This document shows positions 24,333 through 32,574 of a DNA stretch of 64,000 bases, in pieces (the stretch's first letter is position 1; every line of letters starts with the position of its first letter). Position numbers and translations under genes: made by a program. The stretch comes from Sphaerisporangium rubeum (lineage in GTDB: Bacteria; Actinomycetota; Actinomycetes; Streptosporangiales; Streptosporangiaceae), in assembly GCF_014207705.1 (NCBI RefSeq), contig NZ_JACHIU010000001.1, positions 2,906,501-2,970,500 on the forward strand, read 5' to 3'. Under the pieces are notes generated by a model, which was given only the letters and a program-made list of their open reading frames with translations, was not told the origin of the DNA and searched no databases.

Positions 24333-26059
24333 ATCCGGCGCTTGGCCTCGCGGCCGTGGCGGTCGTCGTGGTGGCGGCCATCCTGATCGGCGCGTTCGGC
24401 CTGCGCCTGTCCCGCACGACGTCCGACTTCTACGTGGCCTCCCGCACCGTCTCACCGCTGTGGAACGCCTCCGCGATCGGCGGCGAGTACCTGTCGGCGG
24501 CGTCGTTCCTCGGCATCGCCGGCCTGATCCTCGCCTACGGCGCCGACATGCTGTGGCTGCCGGTCGGCTGGACCGGCGGTTACCTCGTGCTGCTGGTGCT
24601 GGTGTCGGCCCCGCTGCGCCGCTCGGGGGCCTACACCTTGCCGGACTTCGCCGAGGCGCGCCTCGAGTCGATGGCCGTGCGGCGCATGGCGAGCGTGCTG
24701 GTCGTGCTGATCGGCTGGTACTACCTGATGCCGCAGTTCCAGAGCGCGGGCCTGGTGCTGCGCATGGTCACCGGCGCGCCGCCGTGGGTCGGCGGCGTGG
24801 TGGTCGCCGTCGTGGTGGCGGTCAACGTGCTGTCCGGCGGCATGCGGTCCATCACGTTCGTGCAGGCCTTCCAGTACTGGCTGAAGCTCACCGCGCTGGC
24901 CGTGCCGCTGCTGTTCCTGCTGTTCGCCTGGTACGGAAACGGCGCGCCGGCCGTCGGCGGCGCGCCACCGCCGGTGTTCGCCGACCGCACCGCCGTGGCC
25001 GTCGGCACCGACGTCACCGTGCGGGTGGCCGCGCCGGTCGAGGTCACCGTCACCGGTGAGGTGGACGGCCGGCGGCTGCGCGACGCGCCGCTCACCCTGA
25101 CCCCCGGCGAGCACCGCGTGCGGCACGACTCCACGGTGACGTTCCCCGCCGGGGCCGCGGTGCCGCACATGCACGACCTGCCGGTGCTGGACGGCGAGCA
25201 GTGGCTGCTGCCGCTGCAGGGCCGCGAACACCCGCTGTACACGACGTACTCATTGATCCTCGCGACGTTTCTCGGCACCATGGGCCTGCCGCACGTGCTG
25301 GTGCGCTTCTACACCAACCCCGACGGCCGCGCCGCGCGCCGCACCACCCTGGTGGTGCTCGCGCTGCTCGGCGCCTTCTACCTGATGCCGGCCCTCTACG
25401 GCGCGCTCGGCCGCCTGTACACCCCCGAGCTGCTGATGACCGGCCGCACCGACGCCGTCGTGCTGTCCCTGCCGGGACGGCTGATCGGCGGCACGGCGGG
25501 GGAGTGGCTGACCGCGCTGGTCGTCGCCGGCGCGTTCGCCGCGTTCCTGTCGACGTCGTCGGGTCTCGCGGTGTCGGTGGCCGGGGTCATCGGACAGGAC
25601 ATCCTGCGCGGCGGCGTGCCGTCGTTCCGCGCCGCCACGCTGCTCGCCGTTTCCGTGCCGCTCGGCCTCGCGCTCGCGGCGCGGTCCGTCGCGGTGGCGG
25701 ACGTGGTGGGCCTGGCGTTCGCCGTCGCCGCGTCGTCGTTCTGTCCCCTGCTGGTGCTCGGCATCTGGTGGCGGCGGCTGTCCACCACCGGCGCCATGGC
25801 GGGCCTGGTCGCCGGCGGCGGGCTGGCCAGCGCCGCGGTGATCACGGTCATCGGCGGCGGCCCGTTCTCCGGGTGGACCGGCGCGCTGCTCGCGCAACCC
25901 GCGGCGTGGACCGTGCCGATCGCGTTCGTCGTGATGATCGTGGTGTCGCTCTTCACCCCGGGCCGGGTGCCGCGCGGGGTGGCGCGGACGATGGTGCGGC
26001 TGCACGCGCCGGAGGCGCTGAACGTCGACCGCGGCGACTGGCGGCCCCGTTCGACGTGA
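24329..26059 (+). CDS. Solute:sodium symporter (ActP/MctC-like) with extra soluble loop
   Basis: A 576-residue member of the solute:sodium symporter family, which imports acetate, pyruvate or other monocarboxylates. TSDFYVASRTVSPLWNASAI and YLSAASFLGIAGLI are the family N-terminal motifs; LPHVLVRFYTNPDGRAAR and AFAAFLSTSSGLAVSV are typical later ones. Unlike the second symporter in this locus it carries about 80 hydrophilic residues between membrane segments (FADRTAVAVGTDVTVRVAAP to HDLPVLDGEQWLLPLQ), predicted here as a beta-rich extracytoplasmic domain. The GTG start overlaps the stop of the small membrane protein. Control by the upstream LytS/LytTR pair is inferred from gene order. Confidence 0.9.
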   Translation: MNPALGLAAVAVVVVAAILIGAFGLRLSRTTSDFYVASRTVSPLWNASAIGGEYLSAASFLGIAGLILAYGADMLWLPVGWTGGYLVLLVLVSAPLRRSGAYTLPDFAEARLESMAVRRMASVLVVLIGWYYLMPQFQSAGLVLRMVTGAPPWVGGVVVAVVVAVNVLSGGMRSITFVQAFQYWLKLTALAVPLLFLLFAWYGNGAPAVGGAPPPVFADRTAVAVGTDVTVRVAAPVEVTVTGEVDGRRLRDAPLTLTPGEHRVRHDSTVTFPAGAAVPHMHDLPVLDGEQWLLPLQGREHPLYTTYSLILATFLGTMGLPHVLVRFYTNPDGRAARRTTLVVLALLGAFYLMPALYGALGRLYTPELLMTGRTDAVVLSLPGRLIGGTAGEWLTALVVAGAFAAFLSTSSGLAVSVAGVIGQDILRGGVPSFRAATLLAVSVPLGLALAARSVAVADVVGLAFAVAASSFCPLLVLGIWWRRLSTTGAMAGLVAGGGLASAAVITVIGGGPFSGWTGALLAQPAAWTVPIAFVVMIVVSLFTPGRVPRGVARTMVRLHAPEALNVDRGDWRPRST

Positions 26060-26201
26060 CCGGCTTGTCGGCTAGGACCATTCGTCGCGTGGAACGCCCC
26101 TTTCGGCGCATCATCGCCCCCCGTGACCGAGCGTTAGCTACGGCTTGGCGACGCGGACCCTCCGGCCACTGCGCCACCCTCACCACGCTCCTACCGTAGG
26201 C

Positions 26202-26216
26202 GTGATCCAAGTCACA
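26202..26216. promoter_or_regulatory. CRP/GlxR-like site upstream of the DUF485-symporter operon
   Basis: GTGATCCAAGTCACA matches the CRP-family consensus TGTGA-N6-TCACA, lacking only the first T. It ends 14 bases before the GTG of the DUF485 gene, close to its ribosome site, so it may act as a repressor site or sit in a leader. In Corynebacterium the CRP homologue GlxR is known to control monocarboxylate transporter genes; the link here is inference. Confidence 0.45.
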
Positions 26217-26230
26217 ACGTGGGAGGTCTT

Positions 26231-26560
26231 GTGGCCACTCGACATGGCGAGTCATCGATATATGAACAGGTGCAGGCCAGTAGCGAATTCCAGGAACTGC
26301 GCCGGCGCTACCGTTCGTGGGCCTTCCCGGTGACCGTCGCCTTCCTGGTCTGGTACCTACTGTACGTGATCTTGTCCGCCTTCGCGCGGGACTTCATGGG
26401 CACCAAGGTGTTCGGCAACATCAACATCGCCTTGATCTTCGGCATCCTGCAGTTCGTGTCGACCTTCCTGATCGCGTGGGGCTACTCGCGGCACGCGGCC
26501 ACCAAGCTCGACCCCCTGTCGGACAAGCTGCGTGGCGAGATCGAAGGGAGCGGCGAATGA
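26231..26560 (+). CDS. DUF485 membrane protein
   Basis: A 109-residue DUF485 protein, the small partner usually encoded directly before ActP-type acetate symporters. The N-terminal signature SSEFQELRRRYRSWAFPVTV is followed by two membrane segments (FLVWYLLYVILSAFA and NIALIFGILQFVSTFLIAWG) and a C-terminal HAATKLDPLSDKLR. The GTG at 26231 is preferred because GGGAGG stands four bases upstream; another in-frame GTG at 26219 would sit before this ribosome site. The stop overlaps the start of the symporter gene by ATGA. A CRP-like palindrome lies just upstream. Confidence 0.92.
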   Translation: MATRHGESSIYEQVQASSEFQELRRRYRSWAFPVTVAFLVWYLLYVILSAFARDFMGTKVFGNINIALIFGILQFVSTFLIAWGYSRHAATKLDPLSDKLRGEIEGSGE

Positions 26561-28167
26561 GCGAGCAGACGCTCGGCATCGTCCTGTTCGTGCTGTTCGT
26601 GGCGGCGACGCTCGGCATCACGTTCTGGGCCAGCCGGCACACCAAGAGCGCCGCCGACTTCTACGCCGGCGGCCGTTCGTTCACCGGCGTGCAGAACGGT
26701 CTCGCCATCGGCGGCGACTACATGTCCGCCGCGTCGTTCCTCGGCATCGCCGGCATCATCGCGCTGTACGGCTACGACGGCTTCCTGTACTCCATCGGCT
26801 TCCTCGTCGCGTGGCTGGTGGCGCTGCTGCTGGTCGCCGAACTGATGCGCAACTCCGGCAAGTACACGATGGCCGACGTGCTGGCGTTCCGCATGAGCCC
26901 GCGTCCGGTGCGCACCGCCGCCGGCGTGTCCACCATCGTCGTCAGCATCTTCTACCTGCTGGCCCAGATGGTCGGCGCCGGGGCCCTCGTCGGCCTGCTG
27001 TTCGGCATCACCTCCGACGCCGGCAAGGCCGGAACCATCGTCGTGGTCGGCGTCCTCATGATCATCTATGTGGTCGTCGGCGGCATGAAGGGCACCACCT
27101 GGGTCCAGATCGTCAAGGCCGTCCTGCTCATGGGTGGCGCCGCACTGGTGACCCTGCTGGTCCTCGGCCACTTCGGCTTCAACCTGTCCAGCCTGCTCGG
27201 CGACGCCGCCGGTCAGAGCGGCAAGGCCGACGCGTTCCTCGAACCCGGCCTGCGCTACGGCACCGACGCCGCCGGCCTCACCGGCAAGCTCGACCTGATC
27301 AGCCTCGGCCTCGCGCTCGTCCTCGGCACCGCCGGCCTGCCGCACATCCTCATCCGCTTCTACACCGTCCCCACCGCCAAGGACGCCAGGAAGTCGGTCA
27401 TCTGGGGCATCGGCATCATCGGCGTCTTCTACCTGCTCACCCTGGTCCTCGGCTTCGGCGCCGCCGCGCTCGTCGGCAGCAGCGCCATCAAGGAACAGAA
27501 CGCCGCAGGCAACACCGCCGCGCCACAACTCGCGCAGAAGGTCGGCGAACTCATCTTCGGTGACGTCGGCGGCACCATCCTGCTCGCCATCATCGCCGCC
27601 GTCGCCTTCGCCACCATTCTCGCCGTCGTCGCCGGCCTCACCCTGGCCTCGTCGTCGAGCTTCGCGCACGACCTGTACGCACACGTCTTCAAGCGGGGCA
27701 ACACCACCGACCAGCAGGAGGTGCGCGTCGCCAGGATCGCCGCGTTCGCCATCGGCGCGGTGAGCATCGTCCTCGGCATCTTCGCGCAGTCCCTGAACGT
27801 GGCCTTCCTCGTGGCCCTGGCCTTCGCGGTGGCCGCCTCCGGCAACCTCCCCGCCATCATCTACAGCCTCTTCTGGAAGCGCTTCAACACCACCGGCGCC
27901 GTCTCCGCCATCTACGGCGGCCTCGGCGCGGCCCTGTTCCTCGTCATCTTCTCCCCGGTCGTCTCCAGCAAGCCGACCTCCCTGTTCCCGAACGCCGACT
28001 TCCACTGGTTCCCCCTCGACAACCCCGGCCTCGTCTCCATCCCCATCGGCTTCCTCGCCGGCTACATCGGCACTGTGCTCAGCAAGGAGTACAACGCCGC
28101 CAAGTACGCCGAGATCGAGGTCCGCTCCCTCACCGGAGCCGGCGCCGAGAAGGCCACCACCCACTGA
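26557..28167 (+). CDS. actP: Cation:acetate/monocarboxylate symporter
   Basis: A 536-residue solute:sodium symporter with about 13 membrane segments, closest in pattern to ActP and actinobacterial MctC. KSAADFYAGGRSFTGVQNGL, YMSAASFLGIAGIIALYGYD, GTTWVQIVKAVLL, AGLPHILIRFYTVP and SSSFAHDLYAHVF are family motifs. It imports acetate, pyruvate or propionate with sodium or protons; the exact substrate is not readable. It forms an operon with DUF485 by ATGA overlap. It ends the LytSR-transporter region and is followed by two hairpins, the second a classical terminator. Compared with the upstream symporter it lacks the extra soluble loop. Confidence 0.92.
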   Translation: MSEQTLGIVLFVLFVAATLGITFWASRHTKSAADFYAGGRSFTGVQNGLAIGGDYMSAASFLGIAGIIALYGYDGFLYSIGFLVAWLVALLLVAELMRNSGKYTMADVLAFRMSPRPVRTAAGVSTIVVSIFYLLAQMVGAGALVGLLFGITSDAGKAGTIVVVGVLMIIYVVVGGMKGTTWVQIVKAVLLMGGAALVTLLVLGHFGFNLSSLLGDAAGQSGKADAFLEPGLRYGTDAAGLTGKLDLISLGLALVLGTAGLPHILIRFYTVPTAKDARKSVIWGIGIIGVFYLLTLVLGFGAAALVGSSAIKEQNAAGNTAAPQLAQKVGELIFGDVGGTILLAIIAAVAFATILAVVAGLTLASSSSFAHDLYAHVFKRGNTTDQQEVRVARIAAFAIGAVSIVLGIFAQSLNVAFLVALAFAVAASGNLPAIIYSLFWKRFNTTGAVSAIYGGLGAALFLVIFSPVVSSKPTSLFPNADFHWFPLDNPGLVSIPIGFLAGYIGTVLSKEYNAAKYAEIEVRSLTGAGAEKATTH

Positions 28168-28180
28168 TCCCCCTCGACCA

Positions 28181-28255
28181 CCCGGCCGGGGGTCCGCATC
28201 ACCCCCGGCCGGGAGGACCACCCGGCCCTCGGGGGACCGGGTGGTCATTTTTTTT
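28181..28255 (+). terminator. Tandem hairpins ending the symporter operon
   Basis: The first hairpin has a perfect 13-bp stem (CCCGGCCGGGGGT, 28181-28193, paired with 28201-28213) and a 7-base loop. The second, GACCACCCGG (28216-28225) with CCGGGTGGTC (28237-28246), is followed by A and eight T (28248-28255), a textbook intrinsic terminator and rare in such GC-rich DNA. Confidence 0.92.
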
Positions 28256-28326
28256 GTGCACGCCGGAAGCCGAGATCTCCGGGCCTGGCGTACGAGCAGC
28301 CACTCCTGCGGCGCAGGTGTCGATCC

Positions 28327-30009
28327 CTACGAGGACAGCAGGCCGAGCAGCCGGTCCAGCGGCCAGGTGTTGATCACGTCGTCGGTGGTCAGGCCGCCGC
28401 GCTGCGCGATGCCGACCCCGAACCGCATGTTCGCCAGGTGCGGCACGGCGTGCGAGTCGCTGTCGATGGAGAAGCGCACCCCCTGGTGGCGGGCCATGCG
28501 GACCAGGTCGGACGGCAGGTCGGCGCGGTCGGGGTAGGCGTCGATCTCCATGACGGTGCCGGTGCGGGCCGCGGCGGCGAAGACCGTCTCCCAGTCGGCG
28601 TCCACCGGGGGTCGTTTGCCGATCTTGCGGGTCGTGGGGTGGCCGATGATGTGCACGTGCGGGTTCTCGCAGGCCGCGACGAACCGGCGCGTCATCTCCT
28701 CGCGGGACTGCGTGAAATGCGAGTGCACCGACGCGACGGTCACGTCGAACTCCGCCAGGATCTCGGCGGGCCAGTCCACCGTGCCGTCCGGCGCGATGTT
28801 CAGCTCGGTGCCGTGCAGCAGCCGCATGTCAGGAAACCGTTCCTGCAGCCGGTGCACCTGCTCCCGCTGCTCCCGCATCTTCTCCAGCGTCATGCGCTGC
28901 ATGAACAGGTTCGGTGCGTGGTCGGTCACCGCGTAGTACGCGTACCCGCGCGCCGCCGCCGCCGTCACCATCTCCTCCAGCGTCGCGATGCCGTCCGTGA
29001 GATCGGTGTGAGTGTGCAGATCCCCCTTCAGATCCTCCACCGTGACCAGCTCAGGCAGTTCCCCCTTGAGCGCCGCCTCGATCTCCCCGACGTCCTCACG
29101 CAGCGGCGGCGGCACCCACTGCATGCCGAGCGCGTGATAGATGTCCTCCTCGGTGCGCGACGCCACCACCCGCTCACCCTCGAACAACCCGTACTCCGAC
29201 AGCTTCCACCCGCGCTTCACACACATCTCACGCAGCCGCACGTTGTGCTCCTTGGACCCGGTGAAGTACTGCATCGCGGCCCCCCACGACTCCTCCGGCA
29301 CCACCCGCAGATCCACCTGCAACCCCCGGTCCGACCGTATCGACGTCTTGCGCTCCCCGCTCGCGATCACCTCGGCCACGTACGGCTGCCCCTTGAACAC
29401 CTCCATCAGGCTGACCGACCCCACCGCCAGCACATCGACGTCCCCGACCGTGTCCTTCATCCGCCGCAACGACCCCGCGTAAGCGACCCTTTCCGCCGGC
29501 AACGACGCCACCACCCGCTCCGCCAGCTCCATCGCCACCCCGAGATGCACCCGGCCCCCCGCCTGCCGAAGCTGCTCGATCCCCTTCAGCAGGTTCTCCT
29601 CCGTCTTCGCCCCGAACCCCCGCACCCCCGCGAGCCGCCCCCCACGGATCGCGCGCTCCAACTCCTCAGGCGACCCGATCCCGAGCTCCCTGAACAGCAA
29701 CACCGCCTTCTTCGGCCCGAGCGAAGCGATCCGCGTCATCCGCCGGACCCCCTCAGGCACCTCCTCCCGCAACGCGTCGAGCTGCCGGAAACTCCCCCGA
29801 GCCAGGAACTCCTCGACCTTCTTCGCGATCGCCTCCCCGACCCCCGGCACCTCCCGCACGTCCACCCGCGAGATGTCCCCCGGATGCCCCGCGATCGCCT
29901 TGGCCGCCTTCTGGTACGACCGCACCCGGAACGCGTCCCCACCCGTCATCGCGAACAGCTCCGCGTACTCCTCAAGCGCCGCCGCCGCGGCGTCATTGGC
30001 CCGCCCCAT
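28327..30009 (-). CDS. polX: DNA polymerase X family protein with PHP domain
   Basis: A 560-residue bacterial family X polymerase, a gap-filling DNA repair enzyme. Residues about 1-75 are the 8-kDa-like domain, with helix-hairpin-helix motifs at VREVPGVGEAIAKKVEEF and IASLGPKKAVLLFRELG. The nucleotidyltransferase site shows AYAGSLRRMKDTVGDVDVL, with QVDLRVV as third aspartate. The C-terminal PHP phosphoesterase domain begins GDLHTHTDLTDG and includes YYAVTDHAPN, HGTELNI, SVHSHF and SIDSDSH, all metal-ligand motifs, so 3'-5' exonuclease activity is likely. ATG at 30009 fits the family start; the ribosome site is weak. Confidence 0.94.
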   Translation of the reverse strand: MGRANDAAAAALEEYAELFAMTGGDAFRVRSYQKAAKAIAGHPGDISRVDVREVPGVGEAIAKKVEEFLARGSFRQLDALREEVPEGVRRMTRIASLGPKKAVLLFRELGIGSPEELERAIRGGRLAGVRGFGAKTEENLLKGIEQLRQAGGRVHLGVAMELAERVVASLPAERVAYAGSLRRMKDTVGDVDVLAVGSVSLMEVFKGQPYVAEVIASGERKTSIRSDRGLQVDLRVVPEESWGAAMQYFTGSKEHNVRLREMCVKRGWKLSEYGLFEGERVVASRTEEDIYHALGMQWVPPPLREDVGEIEAALKGELPELVTVEDLKGDLHTHTDLTDGIATLEEMVTAAAARGYAYYAVTDHAPNLFMQRMTLEKMREQREQVHRLQERFPDMRLLHGTELNIAPDGTVDWPAEILAEFDVTVASVHSHFTQSREEMTRRFVAACENPHVHIIGHPTTRKIGKRPPVDADWETVFAAAARTGTVMEIDAYPDRADLPSDLVRMARHQGVRFSIDSDSHAVPHLANMRFGVGIAQRGGLTTDDVINTWPLDRLLGLLSS

Positions 30010-30113
30010 ACAGGTCACTTTAAGTGCCTGGCCGCCTGTCCCGCGCAGGTGACCGTCCGGCACGACCGCTCGTGCTGGCCCTGGTGGTGCTGATGGCCTG
30101 GGCGGCCCTGAGG

Positions 30114-30647
30114 TCAGTCGCGCAGGAGCCTGCCGGGGACCGGGACGTCGAGGTGTTCCAGCAGGCCTGCCAGTTTCCGGTCAAGCTCGGCGCCGACGGC
30201 GGTCACGCGCGGGTCGCCGAACGACGCGAACGCGGCGCGGGGGTGGTCCACGCTGAACCACGTGGTGCCCTGGAGGTCCTCGTGGATCACCGTGCGCAAC
30301 GGCGCGTACAGCATGACGCCGGGTTCGTACCGGTACATCCGCTCGGCGATGGTGTGATTGCCCATGAGGTACTCGACACAGCGCAGGTGGTCCCCGGCGA
30401 GGCCCATGAGCGGGGTCGCGTCGAAGCTCCAGTAGATCATGAAGCCGTGCGGGGCGTTCGCCGCGGCCGCGCGCAGCACCTCGTCCCAGCCGGCGCCGTC
30501 GCTGATCAGCCGGGTGAGCGCGGCGCCGTCCACGGCGGGCACCGCCTGCTCGTACCTCCCGCGGAACACGTCGAACGGCAGCCCGACGTCGATGTCGAGA
30601 CGGCACATCTCGTGCACCGCCTCCAGGACAGCACCCAGACGGGTCAT
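30114..30647 (-). CDS. DUF302-containing protein
   Basis: A 177-residue protein whose C-terminal two thirds match the DUF302 fold: MIYWSFDATPLMGLAG, YLMGNHTIAERMYRYEPGVM and APLRTVIHEDLQGTTWFSVD. DUF302 proteins are small proteins of unclear function that may bind ligands, often near redox or lipid genes. The ATG at 30647 has AGGAGG seven bases upstream. It is divergent from the xylanase gene, and a GAAAGTTTC palindrome lies between them. No signal peptide is present, so it is cytosolic. Confidence 0.84.
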   Translation of the reverse strand: MTRLGAVLEAVHEMCRLDIDVGLPFDVFRGRYEQAVPAVDGAALTRLISDGAGWDEVLRAAAANAPHGFMIYWSFDATPLMGLAGDHLRCVEYLMGNHTIAERMYRYEPGVMLYAPLRTVIHEDLQGTTWFSVDHPRAAFASFGDPRVTAVGAELDRKLAGLLEHLDVPVPGRLLRD

Positions 30648-30702
30648 CTCACTCCTCCTTTCTGTGTGGCGTACCCCGGGGCCGTGACACGAAAATCCGC
30701 CG

Positions 30703-30711
30703 GAAAGTTTC
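30703..30711. promoter_or_regulatory. GAAA-N-TTTC element between DUF302 and xylanase genes
   Basis: GAAAGTTTC is a perfect palindrome with a one-base centre, 107 bases before the xylanase start. It resembles the CGAAA-N-TTTCG elements described in Streptomyces xylanase promoters, though the outer C/G pair is not kept. A nine-base match can arise by chance, so the evidence is mostly location. Confidence 0.4.
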
Positions 30712-30817
30712 AGCGACGACATCGACACTTCCCGGTGGGCCGCTCCGGCGATTGACGGAGATCCCAGGGAAACCTAACGTCACGACACCGAAAAGAATCG
30801 GCGTCCGAGGAGCACCC

Positions 30818-31840
30818 ATGAACGGGAGAACGGTCACGCTGATCACCGCCGTGGCGACGGCGGCGAGTCTGTTCGCCACCCCACCGGCCGACGCGGCCAT
30901 GACGCTCGGTTCCCTCGCGGCCCTGCGGGGCAAGCACTTCGGGGCCGGCATCGACGTCGGCCAGCTCGGCGACGTGCCGTACACCACGGTGCTCGACCGG
31001 GAGTTCACCGCCGTCACGCCGACGGACGCGATGAAGTGGGACGCCACCGAGCCGATGCGCAACCAGTTCAACTACACCTACGGCGACCGGATCGTGGCGT
31101 ACGCGCGGCAGCGCGACATGACCGTGCAGGGACACACCTTGGTGTGGCACAGCCAGGTGCCGGCGTGGGTGCAGAGCCTCGACCCCACCCGGCTGCGGGA
31201 GGCGATGATCTACCACATCGACCGGCTGGCCACGCACTACCGGGGAGCGGTCCGCGCGTGGACCGTGGTCAACGAGCCTCTGGACGGCACCGGCGGGTAC
31301 CGCACCTCGTTCTTCTACCAGCGGCTCGGCGCGTCGTACATCGCGGACGCGTTCCGAGCGGCACGGGCCGCGGACCCCGGCGCGAAGCTGTACATCAGCG
31401 AGTCGGACGCCGAGGGGTTCGGCGCCAAGAGCACGGGGCTGTACAACCTGGTGCGCTCGCTGCTGGCCGAGGGTGTGCCGGTCGACGGCGTCGCGTTCCA
31501 GGGGCACATGGCCGCCGGGCAGGTGCCGGGCGGGGTCGCGCAGAACTTCCAGCGCTTCGCCGACCTCGGGCTGGACGTCGTGATCAGCGAGCTGGACGTG
31601 CGCGTCCAGCAGCCGAGGACGGCCGCCAAGGACGCTCAGCAGGCCGCCGACTACACCACCATGGTGCGCGCCTGCCTGACCGTGCCGCGGTGCGCGGGGG
31701 TGACCCTGTGGACCTTCTCCGACAAGTACTCCAAGATCCCGTACTCGTTCCCCAGCCAGGGATCCGCGACGCCATGGGACGTGAACATCCAGCCCAAACC
31801 TGCCTATACCGCGATCTACAACACGCTGCTCGGCGGGTGA
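30818..31840 (+). CDS. Secreted GH10 endo-1,4-beta-xylanase
   Basis: A 340-residue family 10 glycoside hydrolase that cleaves internal beta-1,4-xylan bonds outside the cell. A signal peptide covers residues 1-27 (cut near ADA-AMT). The fold starts at LRGKHFGAGIDVGQL. Substrate-binding residues lie in FTAVTPTDAMKWDATEP and GHTLVWHSQVPAW. The acid/base glutamate is E153 in VVNEPLDG and the nucleophile E258 in VISELDVR; FQGHMAAGQVP lies between. There is no carbohydrate-binding module, so this is a minimal single-domain form. GAGGAG precedes the ATG at 30818. KLYISESDAEGFG deviates from the usual YINDYN motif. Confidence 0.94.
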   Translation: MNGRTVTLITAVATAASLFATPPADAAMTLGSLAALRGKHFGAGIDVGQLGDVPYTTVLDREFTAVTPTDAMKWDATEPMRNQFNYTYGDRIVAYARQRDMTVQGHTLVWHSQVPAWVQSLDPTRLREAMIYHIDRLATHYRGAVRAWTVVNEPLDGTGGYRTSFFYQRLGASYIADAFRAARAADPGAKLYISESDAEGFGAKSTGLYNLVRSLLAEGVPVDGVAFQGHMAAGQVPGGVAQNFQRFADLGLDVVISELDVRVQQPRTAAKDAQQAADYTTMVRACLTVPRCAGVTLWTFSDKYSKIPYSFPSQGSATPWDVNIQPKPAYTAIYNTLLGG

Positions 31841-31858
31841 CGATCCGCTGATCAGGCC

Positions 31859-31888
31859 GCGGGCCGGCCCGGCGCGGCGCCGGCCCGC
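31859..31888 (+). terminator. Hairpin downstream of the xylanase gene
   Basis: A perfect 10-bp stem GCGGGCCGGC / GCCGGCCCGC (31859-31868 and 31879-31888) with a 10-base loop lies 19 bases after the stop. There is no T-run, so terminator function is likely but not certain. Confidence 0.5.
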
Positions 31889-31995
31889 GGGCCGCCGGGA
31901 ATTCGTGCACGTCCGGCTGGTCTCCGACGCCGGCACCACCCCGCCTCGACCCCACCGTCCTCCTCTTGAGGACGCCTGTCCGCCACGCTCGCGTC

Positions 31996-32026
31996 GGAAA
32001 AGGCCTGGCGGGACCCCGCCAGGCCT
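31996..32026 (-). terminator. Intrinsic terminator of the first small secreted-protein gene
   Basis: On the minus strand an 11-bp perfect stem AGGCCTGGCGG / CCGCCAGGCCT (32001-32026) is followed directly by a run of T and then CC. It begins 12 bases after the stop of the gene at 32038-32265. Confidence 0.8.
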
Positions 32027-32037
32027 CTCTCACAGGG

Positions 32038-32265
32038 TCAGGCCCACAGGACCCACCGGGTGTCGCCGGGGTAGAAGTTCGCGGGTGCGCAGTTGAAGTT
32101 CGTCCACCAGCCCCACTGGATCCCCAGGTACCCGCCGTTGTAGCAGTCGGACTGGTAGTAGTAGACATACCGGATACTGTCGGCCTGCGCGGGTGCGCTG
32201 CCGAACGCGAACAGGGCACCGCCGACGACGGCCATCGAGACGATCAGGGCCCGTAACTTACGCAT
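32038..32265 (-). CDS. Small secreted aromatic-rich protein, paralogue 1
   Basis: A 75-residue precursor. Residues 1-28 are a signal peptide (MRKLRALIVSMAVVGGALFA, cut after QA-D), leaving about 46 residues with 5 Trp, 7 Tyr and 2 Cys. The mature part shares a pattern with the gene at 33111-33326: R.VYYY..DC...G.LGIQ.GWW......C, ending in an aromatic residue and Ala. The two cysteines may form one disulfide. I know no function; the size and composition suggest a surface or antimicrobial peptide or a small binding protein. GGAGG precedes the ATG, and an intrinsic terminator follows, so it is its own transcription unit. Confidence 0.8.
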   Translation of the reverse strand: MRKLRALIVSMAVVGGALFAFGSAPAQADSIRYVYYYQSDCYNGGYLGIQWGWWTNFNCAPANFYPGDTRWVLWA

Positions 32266-32574
32266 CGATCCTCCACTGTGCGAACGAGGGGCACCCCCCA
32301 CCGATCGCTAGGACACCAGGGCGCACGCACCCGCAATATCGCACCGGAACCCACCCCTGACCAGGGCCGCCGCCGCGACTCCCCACCTCTGCCGGTATGA
32401 CCTTGCCGATCTGCTGACGTACCCGTGAAAAGTTCACCCGACGGCCGTCGTCGTCCCTCCCCCCTTGGCACAACCACCACCTGAACCGAGGCCCGGACCG
32501 GCGCGTGCCCGGGGTCAACCCGGAAGGTGGCCCAAGGAGTGTCAGAGGTGGCCTACAGCGACGAAAGGAGAGCG
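32266..32574. other. 309-bp gap between small secreted-protein gene and sigma remnant
   Basis: This stretch lies between the divergent starts of the secreted-protein gene (32265) and the sigma-factor remnant (32575) and should hold both promoters. I see no good -35/-10 pair, no repeat and no further gene; short open frames here have no family resemblance. The codons just before the remnant (from 32527) are open but precede its AAAGGAG ribosome site. Confidence 0.5.
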
